DNA of 64,000 bases from assembly GCA_963775245.1 (NCBI GenBank), contig CAVZID010000040.1:372001-436000 (forward strand), read 5' to 3'. Under the pieces are notes generated by a model. The model was not told the DNA's origin, ran no database searches, and saw nothing but the letters and a program-made list of their open reading frames with translations. The DNA comes from CAVSWT01 sp963775245. GTDB lineage: Bacteria; Bacteroidota; Ignavibacteria; Ignavibacteriales; Ignavibacteriaceae. The translations under genes and the position numbers were made by a program. How positions within the stretch are numbered: position 1 is the stretch's first letter; the number at the start of each line of letters is the position of its first letter. Below are positions 1 to 9,011 of this stretch, one piece after another.

Positions 1-1
1 T

Positions 2-67
2 TACAAAGGCGAGCGTACCGGAAATGATCCAGTATTTTCTGAACTTCCCGTTATTCATATTGTTTGA
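2..67 (+). CDS. C-terminal tail of a truncated gene
   Basis: An open frame enters from the left edge and ends at TGA 65-67, giving 21 residues that finish ...DPVFSELPVIHIV. The local base composition is less AT-rich than the following intergenic DNA, which fits coding sequence. The family cannot be recognised from so short a tail. Positions 68-337 hold AT-rich sequence with no gene or clear regulatory site. Confidence 0.35.
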   Translation, partial: YKGERTGNDPVFSELPVIHIV

Positions 68-337
68 ATTTATTTAAAAATATTTTTATCAGATTCAAAG
101 AAGAGTGCAAAATTGAAGTCTGATAAGACTTAACTGTTGTTGTCACCAATTTTGGATTCAAACTAATAAAAAAATTTTATAAACTAAATAATAAACCAAT
201 TGATTTTATTATCTATTTAAATGTTCTGTAATTCAATCAAAATATCAATTGAACCTATTTTTGTAATAAGTTATATTGAATTGAAAATAATTTATAACAT
301 TGAAGTTCTTACTTTAAACAGTAAATTAAAATGATTT

Positions 338-1690
338 ATGATTAAAAAATTACTAATTCTTTTTTTTGTTTTAACAAGTATAACTTTTTGCCAGCCTTAT
401 CCTGATCAATATTACTCATACCAAAAAGACAGCTTAATGATGAGAGTTGAATCTTTAAGTGGAATGGAAATTTCACAAGATGGTAAAAGTGCTGTGTTAT
501 CTGATGGAATGTAAATGATGGTTATGTGATATTCAAACCGGACTCATCCGAATATCCATTTGACCGCGGGCTTGCCTTCATGGAATGGCCACGTTCCAAA
601 TGATAAAAGCAGCTTTAAAGTATCAATGAGATATTATAAAAGCAGTTGGTCGCCATGGCTTACAATCGGCTATTGGAAAAATAATTTCTGGACTTCGAAA
701 ACAACATATGGTTCAACTAGTTTCAGCGGGGGAGATATAGATATTGATAATGCTGTATTAGATTCATATTACACAAAATGGCAATTCAAAGTAGAAATGA
801 AAAGGTCCAGCAGCAGTGAGCCTTCGCCATCATTATGGAAACTCAGTTTTTATGTAAGTGATCAAAAAACAACAGACAACGTGAATATATCTTCAATAGT
901 AAACGATAAACCTTTTGCTATATTTATCCCTACGACTCATTATTATCAATATGATTTAGATCCGGGAATTGGAGGTGATATTTGTTCTCCAACTTCTGTT
1001 TCGATGGTTTTAAAAAGTTATAATATTGATGTTGATCCGCTTCAATTTGCAAAAGATAATTATGATACTTACTGGGGGATGTTTGGTATTTGGCCAAAAG
1101 CTGTTCAAAATGCAGCGGAATATAATTTGAATGGAGAAGTAACTCGTTACAGAACCTGGAGCCAGGCTTATGATGTATTAGCAAATGGAGGAAGAATCGT
1201 TATGTCCGTTGGGCCGCCATTATATACAGGCCATTTAATGATGCTTGCTGGTTTTGATTCGCAAGGAAACCCGATTGTTCATGATCCGGCAAGAAAAGAT
1301 GATAATCATAAATTTAATAAAACTGATCTCTCAAAATCTTGGTTTAGTAAAGGGGGAATTGCATACACGTTTTATTTAGATTCTACAGCAATTACTTCTG
1401 TAGAAAATGTGAAGAGTATTCAAGTAGTAAAAGATTTTAAATTAAGTGTTTTTCCAAATCCGTTTAATCCTCAAACAAATATTAGATTTGAAACAGCAGA
1501 AAAAAATTATACTAAAGTTTCTATTTACAATATTACCGGACAAAAAATAAAAGATTTATTTGAAGGTGAATTAGAAGCAGGTTCATATAACTTTAGTTGG
1601 AATGCTTCTAACCTTTCATCGGGAATGTATTTAATTCAAACCATTAGTGGAAGCTATATAAAAACAGTTAAAGCTTTACTAGTTAAATAA
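338..1690 (+). pseudogene. Secreted C39-like cysteine peptidase with T9SS sorting domain, two frameshifts
   Basis: The natural start is ATG 338, which encodes a signal peptide (MIKKLLILFFVLTSITFCQ). This frame stops at TAA 512-514. Homologous-looking sequence continues in the -1 frame from about 511 (VNDGYVIFKPDSSEYPFDRG) and returns to the original frame at about 572 (LPSWNGHVPND), so two compensating single-base indels lie 60 bp apart. The C-terminal part runs uninterrupted to 1690. It carries a C39_2-like papain-fold domain with candidate catalytic Cys in GGDICSPTSVSMVL, His in TGHLMMLAGFD and Asp in IVHDPA. A type A sorting domain follows (FPNPFNPQTNI ... KTVKALLVK). In the family this fold cleaves peptides, often in an extracellular setting. 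Either the gene is decaying or these are assembly errors near a contig end. A short product starting at TTG 560 would lack a signal peptide. Confidence 0.75.
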
Positions 1691-2037
1691 CAGTTGGTAA
1701 TTTAATTAAAATTTGTTTAGTGTTATAAATCACAATTTCTATTTAGTTAATAATATTTTTTTATTAAAACGCTGATTAATAAATATTAGTACATATTAAC
1801 TATTGATTATAAATTCCTCAAGGTTAAGTTTGCATTTAGTTGACATTCACATTTCTAATCTATCTCTAAAAATTCCAGTCGGCCAATTAAAATAAAATAG
1901 ATTTTTCTTTTCCAGAATTATTCCTTTTATGAAATGAAATATTCATTTTGTAAAAGAGCGTCTTCTTTTGTTTGTTATGTAAAATATTATTTACGATGTA
2001 ATTCGATTAGTAACCAATAACATAAAAGGAGGTTCCT
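1691..2037. other. Intergenic region before the haem lipoprotein gene
   Basis: This is AT-rich DNA with no supportable ORF. A weak dyad (TAATATTT ... AAATATTA) lies just after the upstream stop codon and might end that transcript, but it has no GC stem. The only firm signal is the ribosome binding site AGGAGG at 2027-2032, six bases before the ATG at 2038. Confidence 0.5.
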
Positions 2038-3783
2038 ATGATTAACAAAAAAAGTAATTACAACTTTATTCAAACTATAGTTGTAATTTTTACTTTGTTT
2101 GCTGGAGGCTGTCAATTCTCTCAGCAGCAATTGCCGAGCGATGCTGCAGGCAACTGTGTTAATGCTTTAACAGCTTCTGAATTTAATACCTGGTTTGAAT
2201 CGGGAAGTGTTACACTAAATGGTGCTGTTAAACCTGCCAACAGTGTTCTGTTTCCAGATATTCCCAATTGCAGCTTTTATAAATGGTCGGAGCAAATGTT
2301 TTTATGGCTGACTTCTCCTGCTCCCTCTAGATATGGAGGTAACGGCCTTGTAATGAATTCACCTGTATTTTTTGATGTATCACTTCCAGATGGGAGTAAC
2401 CATAGGCATTTTTTACCTCACAAACCAGGACTAATTAGAGCATTTAATCTTCGTACGGCTCAAAAAGGCTTACTTGATCTAAACGTAATTATGGAAAAGA
2501 AATCTCTAAGGATATTAGAAATTATTCCACCGGTTTTAGGGCCTAATGGAAAACAATTAGTTTTAGATAAAGACGGTAATGAAGTTGAAATTGGGAATGT
2601 AAAATTAAATGATAATAGGCAGCCAACATTCTTTGATATAAATGGGAAAACAATTGAAGGGCCGCGAGCAATACTTCAAGCTAAGAAGGATACAGCAGCA
2701 TTACCTTTTATTAGAAAGATGCGAGGGTTTGAAAACTTTGATAGAAGTTCTCTTGTACAAAAAATTACATTTGATAAAAATATATTCTTCCTAGATTTAT
2801 TTGGAAATTTTCATGAAGTAGAACAAGGACAAGCAGACGGCAGTGTTTTGATGGCTCAGAATGGTTCTTTAGTTTATTATTCAATTACAGTTAATAATGT
2901 TTATATGCTTTTTAGAACGATGCAGGGCACAACGGTTCCTTTTCCATCGCCAATTCATTTTCCTTTAACACAACCTGATTTAAATGCCGTTACAACTTTT
3001 GCATCCGCTCATGGAAGATCACCCGTAATAGATTCAATGGCTTTAGCTATAGAAATAAAATCTTCCTGGGTTGAAGCAGCAGGTTTACCGGACGCAGATA
3101 AATTTATTAAGATGAAAGCCATAGTTCCAACTTATGATAAATCTAATCCTAATGATTGGGTTCCCAACGGAACGAAAACTGTGGAACTGGCAATGGTAGG
3201 AATACATGTAGTTGGAAGCACTGGCTCTACCAACCCGGCTAACAGCGTTCATCATGGGCATCCGGAAATGCTCTGGGCAACTTTTGAACATGTCAGTAAT
3301 GATCCGACAGCGGAGTATTCTTATACAACTTCAAGTGGAACTAATAATATTCCTCAAAATACAAATGGCAATTGGGTTTTTTGTTCTAATGGCTCAACGG
3401 GCCCATTTAATGTATCACGAATGGTAATGGCTGGTGATCATATTCACCCAAGGCCTGGTCAATCAATAGGGCCGAGCGATGTACTTAGAACAATGCCATG
3501 GGGTTTAAATGGTGTAAATGCTGGTGGGAATGCTGAAGTTATTGCTATTAACAATACTGTTCGTTCATTATTAGACCCAAATGATATTAGAAGAAATTAT
3601 ATTCAAACCGGAACTACATGGACAATATTTGGAGCAAGTCCGCCTTCCAGCCAGGTAGGAACAAATATTTTATCAAACACTACAATGGAAACATTTACCC
3701 AAGGCGGAAATTGTTTTGGATGCCATTCAACAAATACTACCGATGTTAGTCATGTGTTTTCAGAAACGGCACCATTATTTTGA
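2038..3783 (+). CDS. Lipoprotein with one C-terminal haem c motif, uncharacterised family
   Basis: The protein has 581 residues. Its N terminus is a lipoprotein signal peptide with a lipobox (LFAGGC, Cys25), so the mature protein should be anchored to a membrane outside the cytoplasm. The long middle region has no domain I can name with certainty. The end carries one CXXCH site (CFGCH, residues 559-563) followed by a conserved-looking DVSHVFSETAPLF tail. I recall uncharacterised secreted proteins with this CXXCH-plus-SHVF ending, but no assigned function. A monohaem electron-transfer or redox role is an inference from the haem site. The start is well fixed by AGGAGG at 2027-2032. A strong hairpin follows the stop. 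The multihaem protein at 5396-7693 is close by, but on the other strand. Confidence 0.8.
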   Translation: MINKKSNYNFIQTIVVIFTLFAGGCQFSQQQLPSDAAGNCVNALTASEFNTWFESGSVTLNGAVKPANSVLFPDIPNCSFYKWSEQMFLWLTSPAPSRYGGNGLVMNSPVFFDVSLPDGSNHRHFLPHKPGLIRAFNLRTAQKGLLDLNVIMEKKSLRILEIIPPVLGPNGKQLVLDKDGNEVEIGNVKLNDNRQPTFFDINGKTIEGPRAILQAKKDTAALPFIRKMRGFENFDRSSLVQKITFDKNIFFLDLFGNFHEVEQGQADGSVLMAQNGSLVYYSITVNNVYMLFRTMQGTTVPFPSPIHFPLTQPDLNAVTTFASAHGRSPVIDSMALAIEIKSSWVEAAGLPDADKFIKMKAIVPTYDKSNPNDWVPNGTKTVELAMVGIHVVGSTGSTNPANSVHHGHPEMLWATFEHVSNDPTAEYSYTTSSGTNNIPQNTNGNWVFCSNGSTGPFNVSRMVMAGDHIHPRPGQSIGPSDVLRTMPWGLNGVNAGGNAEVIAINNTVRSLLDPNDIRRNYIQTGTTWTIFGASPPSSQVGTNILSNTTMETFTQGGNCFGCHSTNTTDVSHVFSETAPLF

Positions 3784-3795
3784 GATGAAATAAAT

Positions 3796-3822
3796 AAAAG
3801 GCGATTCGATGAATCGCCTTTT
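3796..3822. terminator. Bidirectional Rho-independent terminator
   Basis: A perfect 12-bp stem (AAAAGGCGATTC / GAATCGCCTTTT) encloses a 3-base loop. The A and T ends make it symmetrical. It lies between the convergent stop codons at 3783 (plus) and 3853 (minus), so it can serve both genes. Confidence 0.9.
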
Positions 3823-3852
3823 ACTTTCAATAATTCAACATTGAATTAAAAT

Positions 3853-4914
3853 TTACTTTAGTAGAATCATTTTTCTAGTTTGAATAAAATTACCCGTTTG
3901 AAATTTATAAAAGTAAACTCCGCCGCTTAAGTTGCTTGCATTAAATTCAACTTCATGTTGCCCGGCCGCTTCTTCTTTATTAACTAAAGAAGCAACTTCT
4001 TTCCCAAGTATATTATAGACTGATAATTTTACAAAATTAGTTTTGGTTATTGAATAAACGATTCTTGTAGTTGGGTTAAACGGATTTGGGTAATTTTGTT
4101 TCAAAGCAAATGTACCTGGTTTAAGGTTCTTATCTTTTACAGCAACTAAAGAAGGTGAGAGCAATATCTGATAACCACCAGTAACAAATCCTGAATCGGG
4201 ATCGCTTCTATTAACACCACCAACTAATAGGAAAGCTCCTTCTTTTGTCATAAAAATATACTCCTTATCACCATAGGCCGTATGATCTTTTTTTATTCGA
4301 ATACAATCATAATTTCCTTTTGAAAGCTTCAATGTACCGTATCCATCAATTTTTGTTATCTCCAAACTTGAAGAGGTATCAGTATGAATTAGATTCCAGT
4401 TTGAATCATATGATAATCCACTATGTGCAATTCTTTGACTGAATTCAGCACCAAATTCTGTTGGAAATTTACCTAACAATTCATATGGTGTATTTTGTTT
4501 TAATTTATTGTTCGGGTAGTTTGAAGCTGTTCCTAGTACAAATATTGAATCATTACGAGAATAAAAAACCGGGTTATCTTCTATTGTTGTTAGGGATTCT
4601 CCAATGGTAAAAGCATTCGATGGAAAGTGTGACGTAAACTCAGGGATAGAACTTATTAAATAATTATCGGATACCAGCAAAGAATTTAAATCAATAAATG
4701 AAAAATCATAAGTGTTTGGCCCGCCTGTTTTTCCAATATCAACAGAATCAACTACAACAGGTGAATAGTAATGCTGATCACCAGGAGTAAAAATGTTTAA
4801 AAATTCTTGCTGTGTAATTGAAACTTGTGAAAAGTTAGTCGTTGAAAATAATACTATGAAACACAGTATTGATAGAAAAAATGTAGATCGAAATGTGGTT
4901 GTAAAAGTATTCAT
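3853..4914 (-). CDS. Secreted protein with T9SS type A sorting domain, function unknown
   Basis: This 353-residue protein has an N-terminal signal peptide (hydrophobic stretch about residues 11-28, then NFSQ). Residues 30-265 form a predicted beta-rich domain with no family I recognise. Residues 270-353 are a type A C-terminal sorting domain: QNYPNPFNPTTRIVYSI, then a VKLSVYNILGKEVASLV strand, ending TRKMILLK. Secretion through the outer membrane by a type IX system, then surface anchoring or release, is known for this domain type. An AGGAG site precedes the ATG. It converges with the haem lipoprotein gene across the shared terminator. No substrate or partner can be inferred. Confidence 0.8.
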   Translation of the reverse strand: MNTFTTTFRSTFFLSILCFIVLFSTTNFSQVSITQQEFLNIFTPGDQHYYSPVVVDSVDIGKTGGPNTYDFSFIDLNSLLVSDNYLISSIPEFTSHFPSNAFTIGESLTTIEDNPVFYSRNDSIFVLGTASNYPNNKLKQNTPYELLGKFPTEFGAEFSQRIAHSGLSYDSNWNLIHTDTSSSLEITKIDGYGTLKLSKGNYDCIRIKKDHTAYGDKEYIFMTKEGAFLLVGGVNRSDPDSGFVTGGYQILLSPSLVAVKDKNLKPGTFALKQNYPNPFNPTTRIVYSITKTNFVKLSVYNILGKEVASLVNKEEAAGQHEVEFNASNLSGGVYFYKFQTGNFIQTRKMILLK

Positions 4915-5395
4915 TTTTCACTCCTATTATTTATTCGGTATTTATTTTTATAAAATATTTTTTAGTGTAGCGTTAATGCTCTTTTGTAATGAAGTTATTC
5001 AATTAAAAAATGAACACATTAAACATGATTAACTTTAGAAGGTCTGAAAAGAATTTTTACGAAAAAATGAATACTAATTATTAATACGAATAACAATTGA
5101 TTATGACAATCTACGTGCCGCTAAATTGGTTTTGTTTTTATTAGATATTTAATGGTTTATTGAAATTATCAACGGTAAAAATAATAACAACATGTAGAAT
5201 TAACTTTTTAAATAACAAATAAAATAGTGATAACAATGGCTGGTTTTTATAAAAAAAGTCATTCCCACTTTCAATCAATTTAATTGTAAAGTGAGAATGA
5301 CAATAGCACTAATTTGATCGCCATTAAGTAAGATTTAGGATTATTCAGAAAGTTACTTATTCACGTAAATCAAATTTTAATATTTAACATAAATG
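4915..5395. other. Intergenic region, 481 bp
   Basis: It contains the promoter region of the 4914 gene and the 3' region of the 7693 gene. No ORF longer than a few tens of codons has a plausible ribosome binding site here. The one clear structure is the hairpin at 5258-5301, listed separately. Confidence 0.5.
5251..5301 (-). terminator. Terminator of the multihaem cytochrome gene
   Basis: On the minus strand a 14-bp stem with one mismatch (left arm 5258-5271, right arm 5288-5301, core GTCATTCCCACTTT) encloses a loop whose bases can pair further. It is followed by a run of seven T residues (5257-5251). It lies about 95 bp beyond the stop at 5396. The arms resemble the GTCATTCCC-type palindromes scattered between genes in many bacteria, so it could also be a repeat copy used as a terminator. 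Confidence 0.65.
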
Positions 5396-7693
5396 TTACT
5401 TCAAAAGAATCATCTTTCTAAATTCAGTTATAGGACCCATTTGAAGTTTACAAATATATGTTCCACTTACTTGATCCGATGCATTAAATTGTATTGAATG
5501 ATCACCAGCGGACATTCTTTCGTTATTTATCAATACCGCTACTTCTTGGCCGATCATATTATATATTTTTAAAGTTACATCTTCTTCAGATTGTAAATTA
5601 AATTCTATCTCGGTGGATGGATTAAAAGGATTTGGGAAATTTCTTACTACCAAATCCTCGCCATCGTGCCTATGTCGTGACCTGACGGTAATTTGAACCG
5701 GAGTAGAAGTTGTAGTTGCACCATCATTATCCGTAGCAATGGCTTTCAAAGAATATGTGCCCGAGGGGACATTATACCATCTATAGTTAAAAGGTGAACG
5801 GTTGTCATACCCAAGCAATTGGTTATCACGATAGAATGCAACTCTTACCACTCTACCATCAGGATCAGATGTTGACGTACTGATTGTAATAGACGAGTTA
5901 CTATTAAAAACAGCTCCATTTTGCGGGGAGGTTATTGATACTATAGGAGGATGATTTGAATTAACTGTTCCCACTGTAATGTTAACAATAGCTGAAGTTG
6001 TTTTTGCGCCATTATTATCTGTTGCAACAGCTGTTAGTCCATATTTGCCAGACTGAACATTATTCCAAACATATGAATAGGGAGAATTGTTATCTGTTGC
6101 TAATAATGTAGTTCCAGAATAGAAAGCTACACTTGTTACAGAACCGTCTTTATCTGATGCCGCGGCGTTAATAGTAATATTTGAATTTGCAGAAAATGAT
6201 GCGCCGTTTGAAGGAGAAGTAATTGAAACAGATGGAGGAGTATTGCCTGAAGTCGAATTAACAGTAATATTCACTTGATTTGAAACAGTTGTAGCATTAC
6301 TATTATCTTTTGCAACCGCAGTTAGAACATAACCTCCACTAGGTGCATTATTCCATGTGAAAGAATATGGCGGGCTTATGACAATTCCTAATAATGTTGT
6401 CCCAGCGTAAAATGAAACATTACCTATAGTACCGTCCTTATCGGAAGCCGATGCGTTTATTGTAATGTTTGAGCCGGCTGTGAATACTGTCCCATTTGCC
6501 GGGGAAGTTATAGAAACAGTGGGAGGAATGTTCATGTTAGAAGCATAAATTCCATGAGGGCCTGGTCCGGTTGGAACTGTGCTGTGGCAAACCGTGCATT
6601 CTCTAATAGTTCCAGCTGATCCTTGTAGATTTATGCTTTGTATATTATCATTTGCAACTCTTGTTGGCCAAATTCCATGAGGACTTCCGTGACAAGCCGA
6701 GCAATACAAACCGCCATGGCCTTTAGATTCTTTAAATAACTTGCCTGTTTCCGTTGAAAAATTTGATCCATGGCATGACCCGCAAGTTGGTTCATCTAAC
6801 CATGGCCTGCGTCCGTTTCTTATAGTGCTGGCAACATTTGCTAATGTCCCATGACAATCCTGGCAAATCATTGGAGTTGTTGGAGGTGGGAAATCAACCA
6901 TTGCTCCGCGCAAACATTGAGTCTCCGGGCCAGGGTGACATTTGAAACAAGTTGCTTCAGTATTTGGCAGCCCAAGTTTTGAATGAACTGAATGCATGGC
7001 TTGTGAGAAGGGCGGTGCTTCTCCTTTACCAGTTGTGCCCAACGCATTATCTTGATGACAATTGGCACAAAGCACGGGGCCATTGCGGTTGAATCCATTA
7101 ACACCCTCATGTCTATTCAGAATATCTTGCTCGGAATTATGGCAGCCTGATTGAACACAACCCATATCGTTGCTAACAGGTATGACTGCATCAGTTGTAG
7201 CTAAAACTGTAGAAGTGCCTGAAATTTTAGCAATAAGATGAATTAACTGATATGGATTTTCTTTGGTTAGGCTATTATCAGGGAAAGGGGTTAAAGGAAT
7301 TCCGCTTGCAGAGAAATGATCGCCTGATGGATCGAGTGTTCCTGTTAATCCTTTTCCTGTTAATCCAACATTAGCCGGCAGTGGATTTGCCAGCCCGAAG
7401 AGCTGTTGTGCATAGGTCCAAAAATCAGTTTTACCAACTGAGTAAGTATTGCCGGGGATAGAATACTCAATTGATATTCCGCTGGTTACAATTTGAGGAT
7501 CCTGTCCTGGTTCTTTTTTTATTAATTGAGCATAGAAATTATTGTACGGAGGGAGAACTGCAATCTTTGAAAAGTTTTTATTAGAACAATGCATCCCAAG
7601 GTCATTCCACCCTATCAAAACATAAGTGGTTTGTGCCTGCATTGCATATTGAAATAAGAATATAATAATGAAGTACTTAATTATAGGTTTCAT
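5396..7693 (-). CDS. Extracellular multihaem cytochrome c with three Ig-like domains and T9SS sorting domain
   Basis: The protein has 765 residues and a signal peptide (about 1-20, ending MQAQ). The N-terminal domain opens with YVLIGWNDLGMHC and ILPPYNN-like segments (here VLPPYNNFYAQLI) seen in other uncharacterised multihaem proteins. Residues about 178-368 hold seven haem sites: one CX4CH (CVQSGCH) and six CXXCH (CANCH, CFKCH, CQDCH, CGSCH, CSACH, CTVCH). Extra His residues could be distal ligands. Three bacterial Ig-like repeats follow at about 388-480, 484-577 and 581-668, each starting PP-VSITSP. A type A sorting domain ends the protein (NFPNPFNPSTEIEF ... FRKMILLK). Haem attachment in the periplasm followed by type IX export would place it on the cell surface. 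Extracellular electron transfer or a surface redox enzyme is the likely role, but this is inference. An AGGAG site precedes the ATG, and the gene looks monocistronic. Confidence 0.85.
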   Translation of the reverse strand: MKPIIKYFIIIFLFQYAMQAQTTYVLIGWNDLGMHCSNKNFSKIAVLPPYNNFYAQLIKKEPGQDPQIVTSGISIEYSIPGNTYSVGKTDFWTYAQQLFGLANPLPANVGLTGKGLTGTLDPSGDHFSASGIPLTPFPDNSLTKENPYQLIHLIAKISGTSTVLATTDAVIPVSNDMGCVQSGCHNSEQDILNRHEGVNGFNRNGPVLCANCHQDNALGTTGKGEAPPFSQAMHSVHSKLGLPNTEATCFKCHPGPETQCLRGAMVDFPPPTTPMICQDCHGTLANVASTIRNGRRPWLDEPTCGSCHGSNFSTETGKLFKESKGHGGLYCSACHGSPHGIWPTRVANDNIQSINLQGSAGTIRECTVCHSTVPTGPGPHGIYASNMNIPPTVSITSPANGTVFTAGSNITINASASDKDGTIGNVSFYAGTTLLGIVISPPYSFTWNNAPSGGYVLTAVAKDNSNATTVSNQVNITVNSTSGNTPPSVSITSPSNGASFSANSNITINAAASDKDGSVTSVAFYSGTTLLATDNNSPYSYVWNNVQSGKYGLTAVATDNNGAKTTSAIVNITVGTVNSNHPPIVSITSPQNGAVFNSNSSITISTSTSDPDGRVVRVAFYRDNQLLGYDNRSPFNYRWYNVPSGTYSLKAIATDNDGATTTSTPVQITVRSRHRHDGEDLVVRNFPNPFNPSTEIEFNLQSEEDVTLKIYNMIGQEVAVLINNERMSAGDHSIQFNASDQVSGTYICKLQMGPITEFRKMILLK
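5690..6530 (-). repeat. Three tandem Ig-like domain repeats inside the cytochrome gene
   Basis: Three consecutive units of about 290 bp encode PP-VSITSP-NG ... DKDG ... FY-GTTLL ... YSF-WNN-PSG-Y-LTA-A-D repeats. Units 1 and 2 are the most alike (both contain SDKDG and FY-GTTLL); unit 3 is more divergent. The pattern fits internal duplication of a spacer or adhesion domain. Confidence 0.8.
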
Positions 7694-8249
7694 ACTCGCT
7701 ACTCCTAAATTAGAAAATTAACTTGTCTATTATTAATCTCCATCATAATATTCTCAAGCTTTATTCTATATTAACTCCTTTCAGATAGAATAGGATATAA
7801 ATTTTCAATAATATTTTATTTTGTAGTGATTTGTATCTTTATCACCTCCTCTAAAAAATCCAGAAATATTTTTAATTAAATATTAATAAATATTGGACTG
7901 GGGTTACCCCTTCTTCCTCTTTTACTAATTGAAAAAAATATCTATCAAATTTTAACAACTTAATATTATATACCAACTTTAGATATTTTTTGACTTCCCC
8001 TATAATTAAATGCGAAAGTAATATTATATATTTCTTAATTCAATGATTGAAATCAACATTTTTAGTGCAATAATTTTTGAGCCAGCTAATTTAATATATT
8101 GCTGAATCCTTTAGAGTTTTCTTGAATCATATAAAACTTTTTAAAAAGAAATTTTCTTCTACTAATTATTAGCGATTGAGTTTTTCTATATCAAAAGAAT
8201 TAAATAAAATATTAGAGTTTGTTTTTTAAGAATTAAATATAGAAGGGAA
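7694..8249. other. Intergenic region, 556 bp
   Basis: No supportable ORF was found. Close to the cytochrome gene there is a 7-bp inverted repeat (ATTCTAT ... ATAGAAT) around 7760-7795 that could be regulatory. On the minus strand a perfect Shine-Dalgarno-like AGGAGGTGAT (7850-7841) is not followed by a usable start codon and frame. The remainder is AT-rich with no visible structure. Confidence 0.45.
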
Positions 8250-8903
8250 TTAAGGTTTATAAGAATTAGTTATACTATCAACTACATCTCTATGATAGAT
8301 GTAAGTTTTAAAATCTACCTCATGAACATTGAATTTGGCTGAAGCTCTGGTCAAGAATTCACTATCCTCGCTGTATCCTAAATTCTTAAATCCATTTAAC
8401 TCAGTGAAGACTTTTTTCCTCCCAAAAAAAGTTGCACCAATAGTGCACTTTGATAAATGAATAAATTCAGAGGGATTATCTTTATCTCTAACGTATTCAT
8501 CTCCAATAATTTTTACACCGCCATAAATCAAATCTATATCGGGATTTTTTTTCATGAATGATATTCTTTTTGAGAGATGGTCCTTTTCATAACGATCATC
8601 ACTATCAATAAACGTTATGAAATGTCCGTTAGAAAGTCTTATCCCTCTATTGCGGCTTAACGGCAGTTTCATATTAGACTGTGAAATGACTGTTATATTT
8701 TCACTATTAGCTTCATATCCTTTTAAAATTTCTAATGAATTATCGGTGCTGCCGTCATCAATGGCAATTAATTCCCAGTCATTAAAACTTTGATTTAATA
8801 CCGAATCAATACAGCGATTTAAATATGCCGCCCTATTATATACTGTTAAAATTATTGAAACATTTGGAAAGTGATTAGATTTTTTCTGTATGTAATTATT
8901 CAT
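8250..8903 (-). CDS. Family 2 glycosyltransferase
   Basis: This 217-residue protein is almost entirely a GT-A catalytic domain. It starts VSIILTVYNRAAYLNRCIDS, continues with WELIAIDDGSTDNS for nucleotide-sugar binding, and has the metal-binding acidic motif in FITFIDSDDRY. The later YSEDSEFLTRA segment supplies a candidate catalytic acidic residue (ED). There is no membrane segment, so it should act in the cytoplasm or at the inner membrane face. It would transfer a sugar to a lipid, polysaccharide or protein acceptor; neither donor nor acceptor can be told. It is shorter than many GT2 enzymes because the C-terminal extension is absent. It stands alone, separated from the efflux operon by about 100 bp, with no polysaccharide cluster nearby. 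Confidence 0.85.
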   Translation of the reverse strand: MNNYIQKKSNHFPNVSIILTVYNRAAYLNRCIDSVLNQSFNDWELIAIDDGSTDNSLEILKGYEANSENITVISQSNMKLPLSRNRGIRLSNGHFITFIDSDDRYEKDHLSKRISFMKKNPDIDLIYGGVKIIGDEYVRDKDNPSEFIHLSKCTIGATFFGRKKVFTELNGFKNLGYSEDSEFLTRASAKFNVHEVDFKTYIYHRDVVDSITNSYKP

Positions 8904-9011
8904 TATACCTAATACGTCTCAATGATTAAAAAATAAAAATAGGAATAATTTTAAAAATAAAAGATAACTAAATTTATCTCTCACAATATTGCATTTAGCT
9001 TATGTATTAAA

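Noticed and set aside
7841..7850. Perfect Shine-Dalgarno-like AGGAGGTGAT on the minus strand
   Set aside because: No ATG, GTG or TTG at suitable distance opens a frame of useful length.
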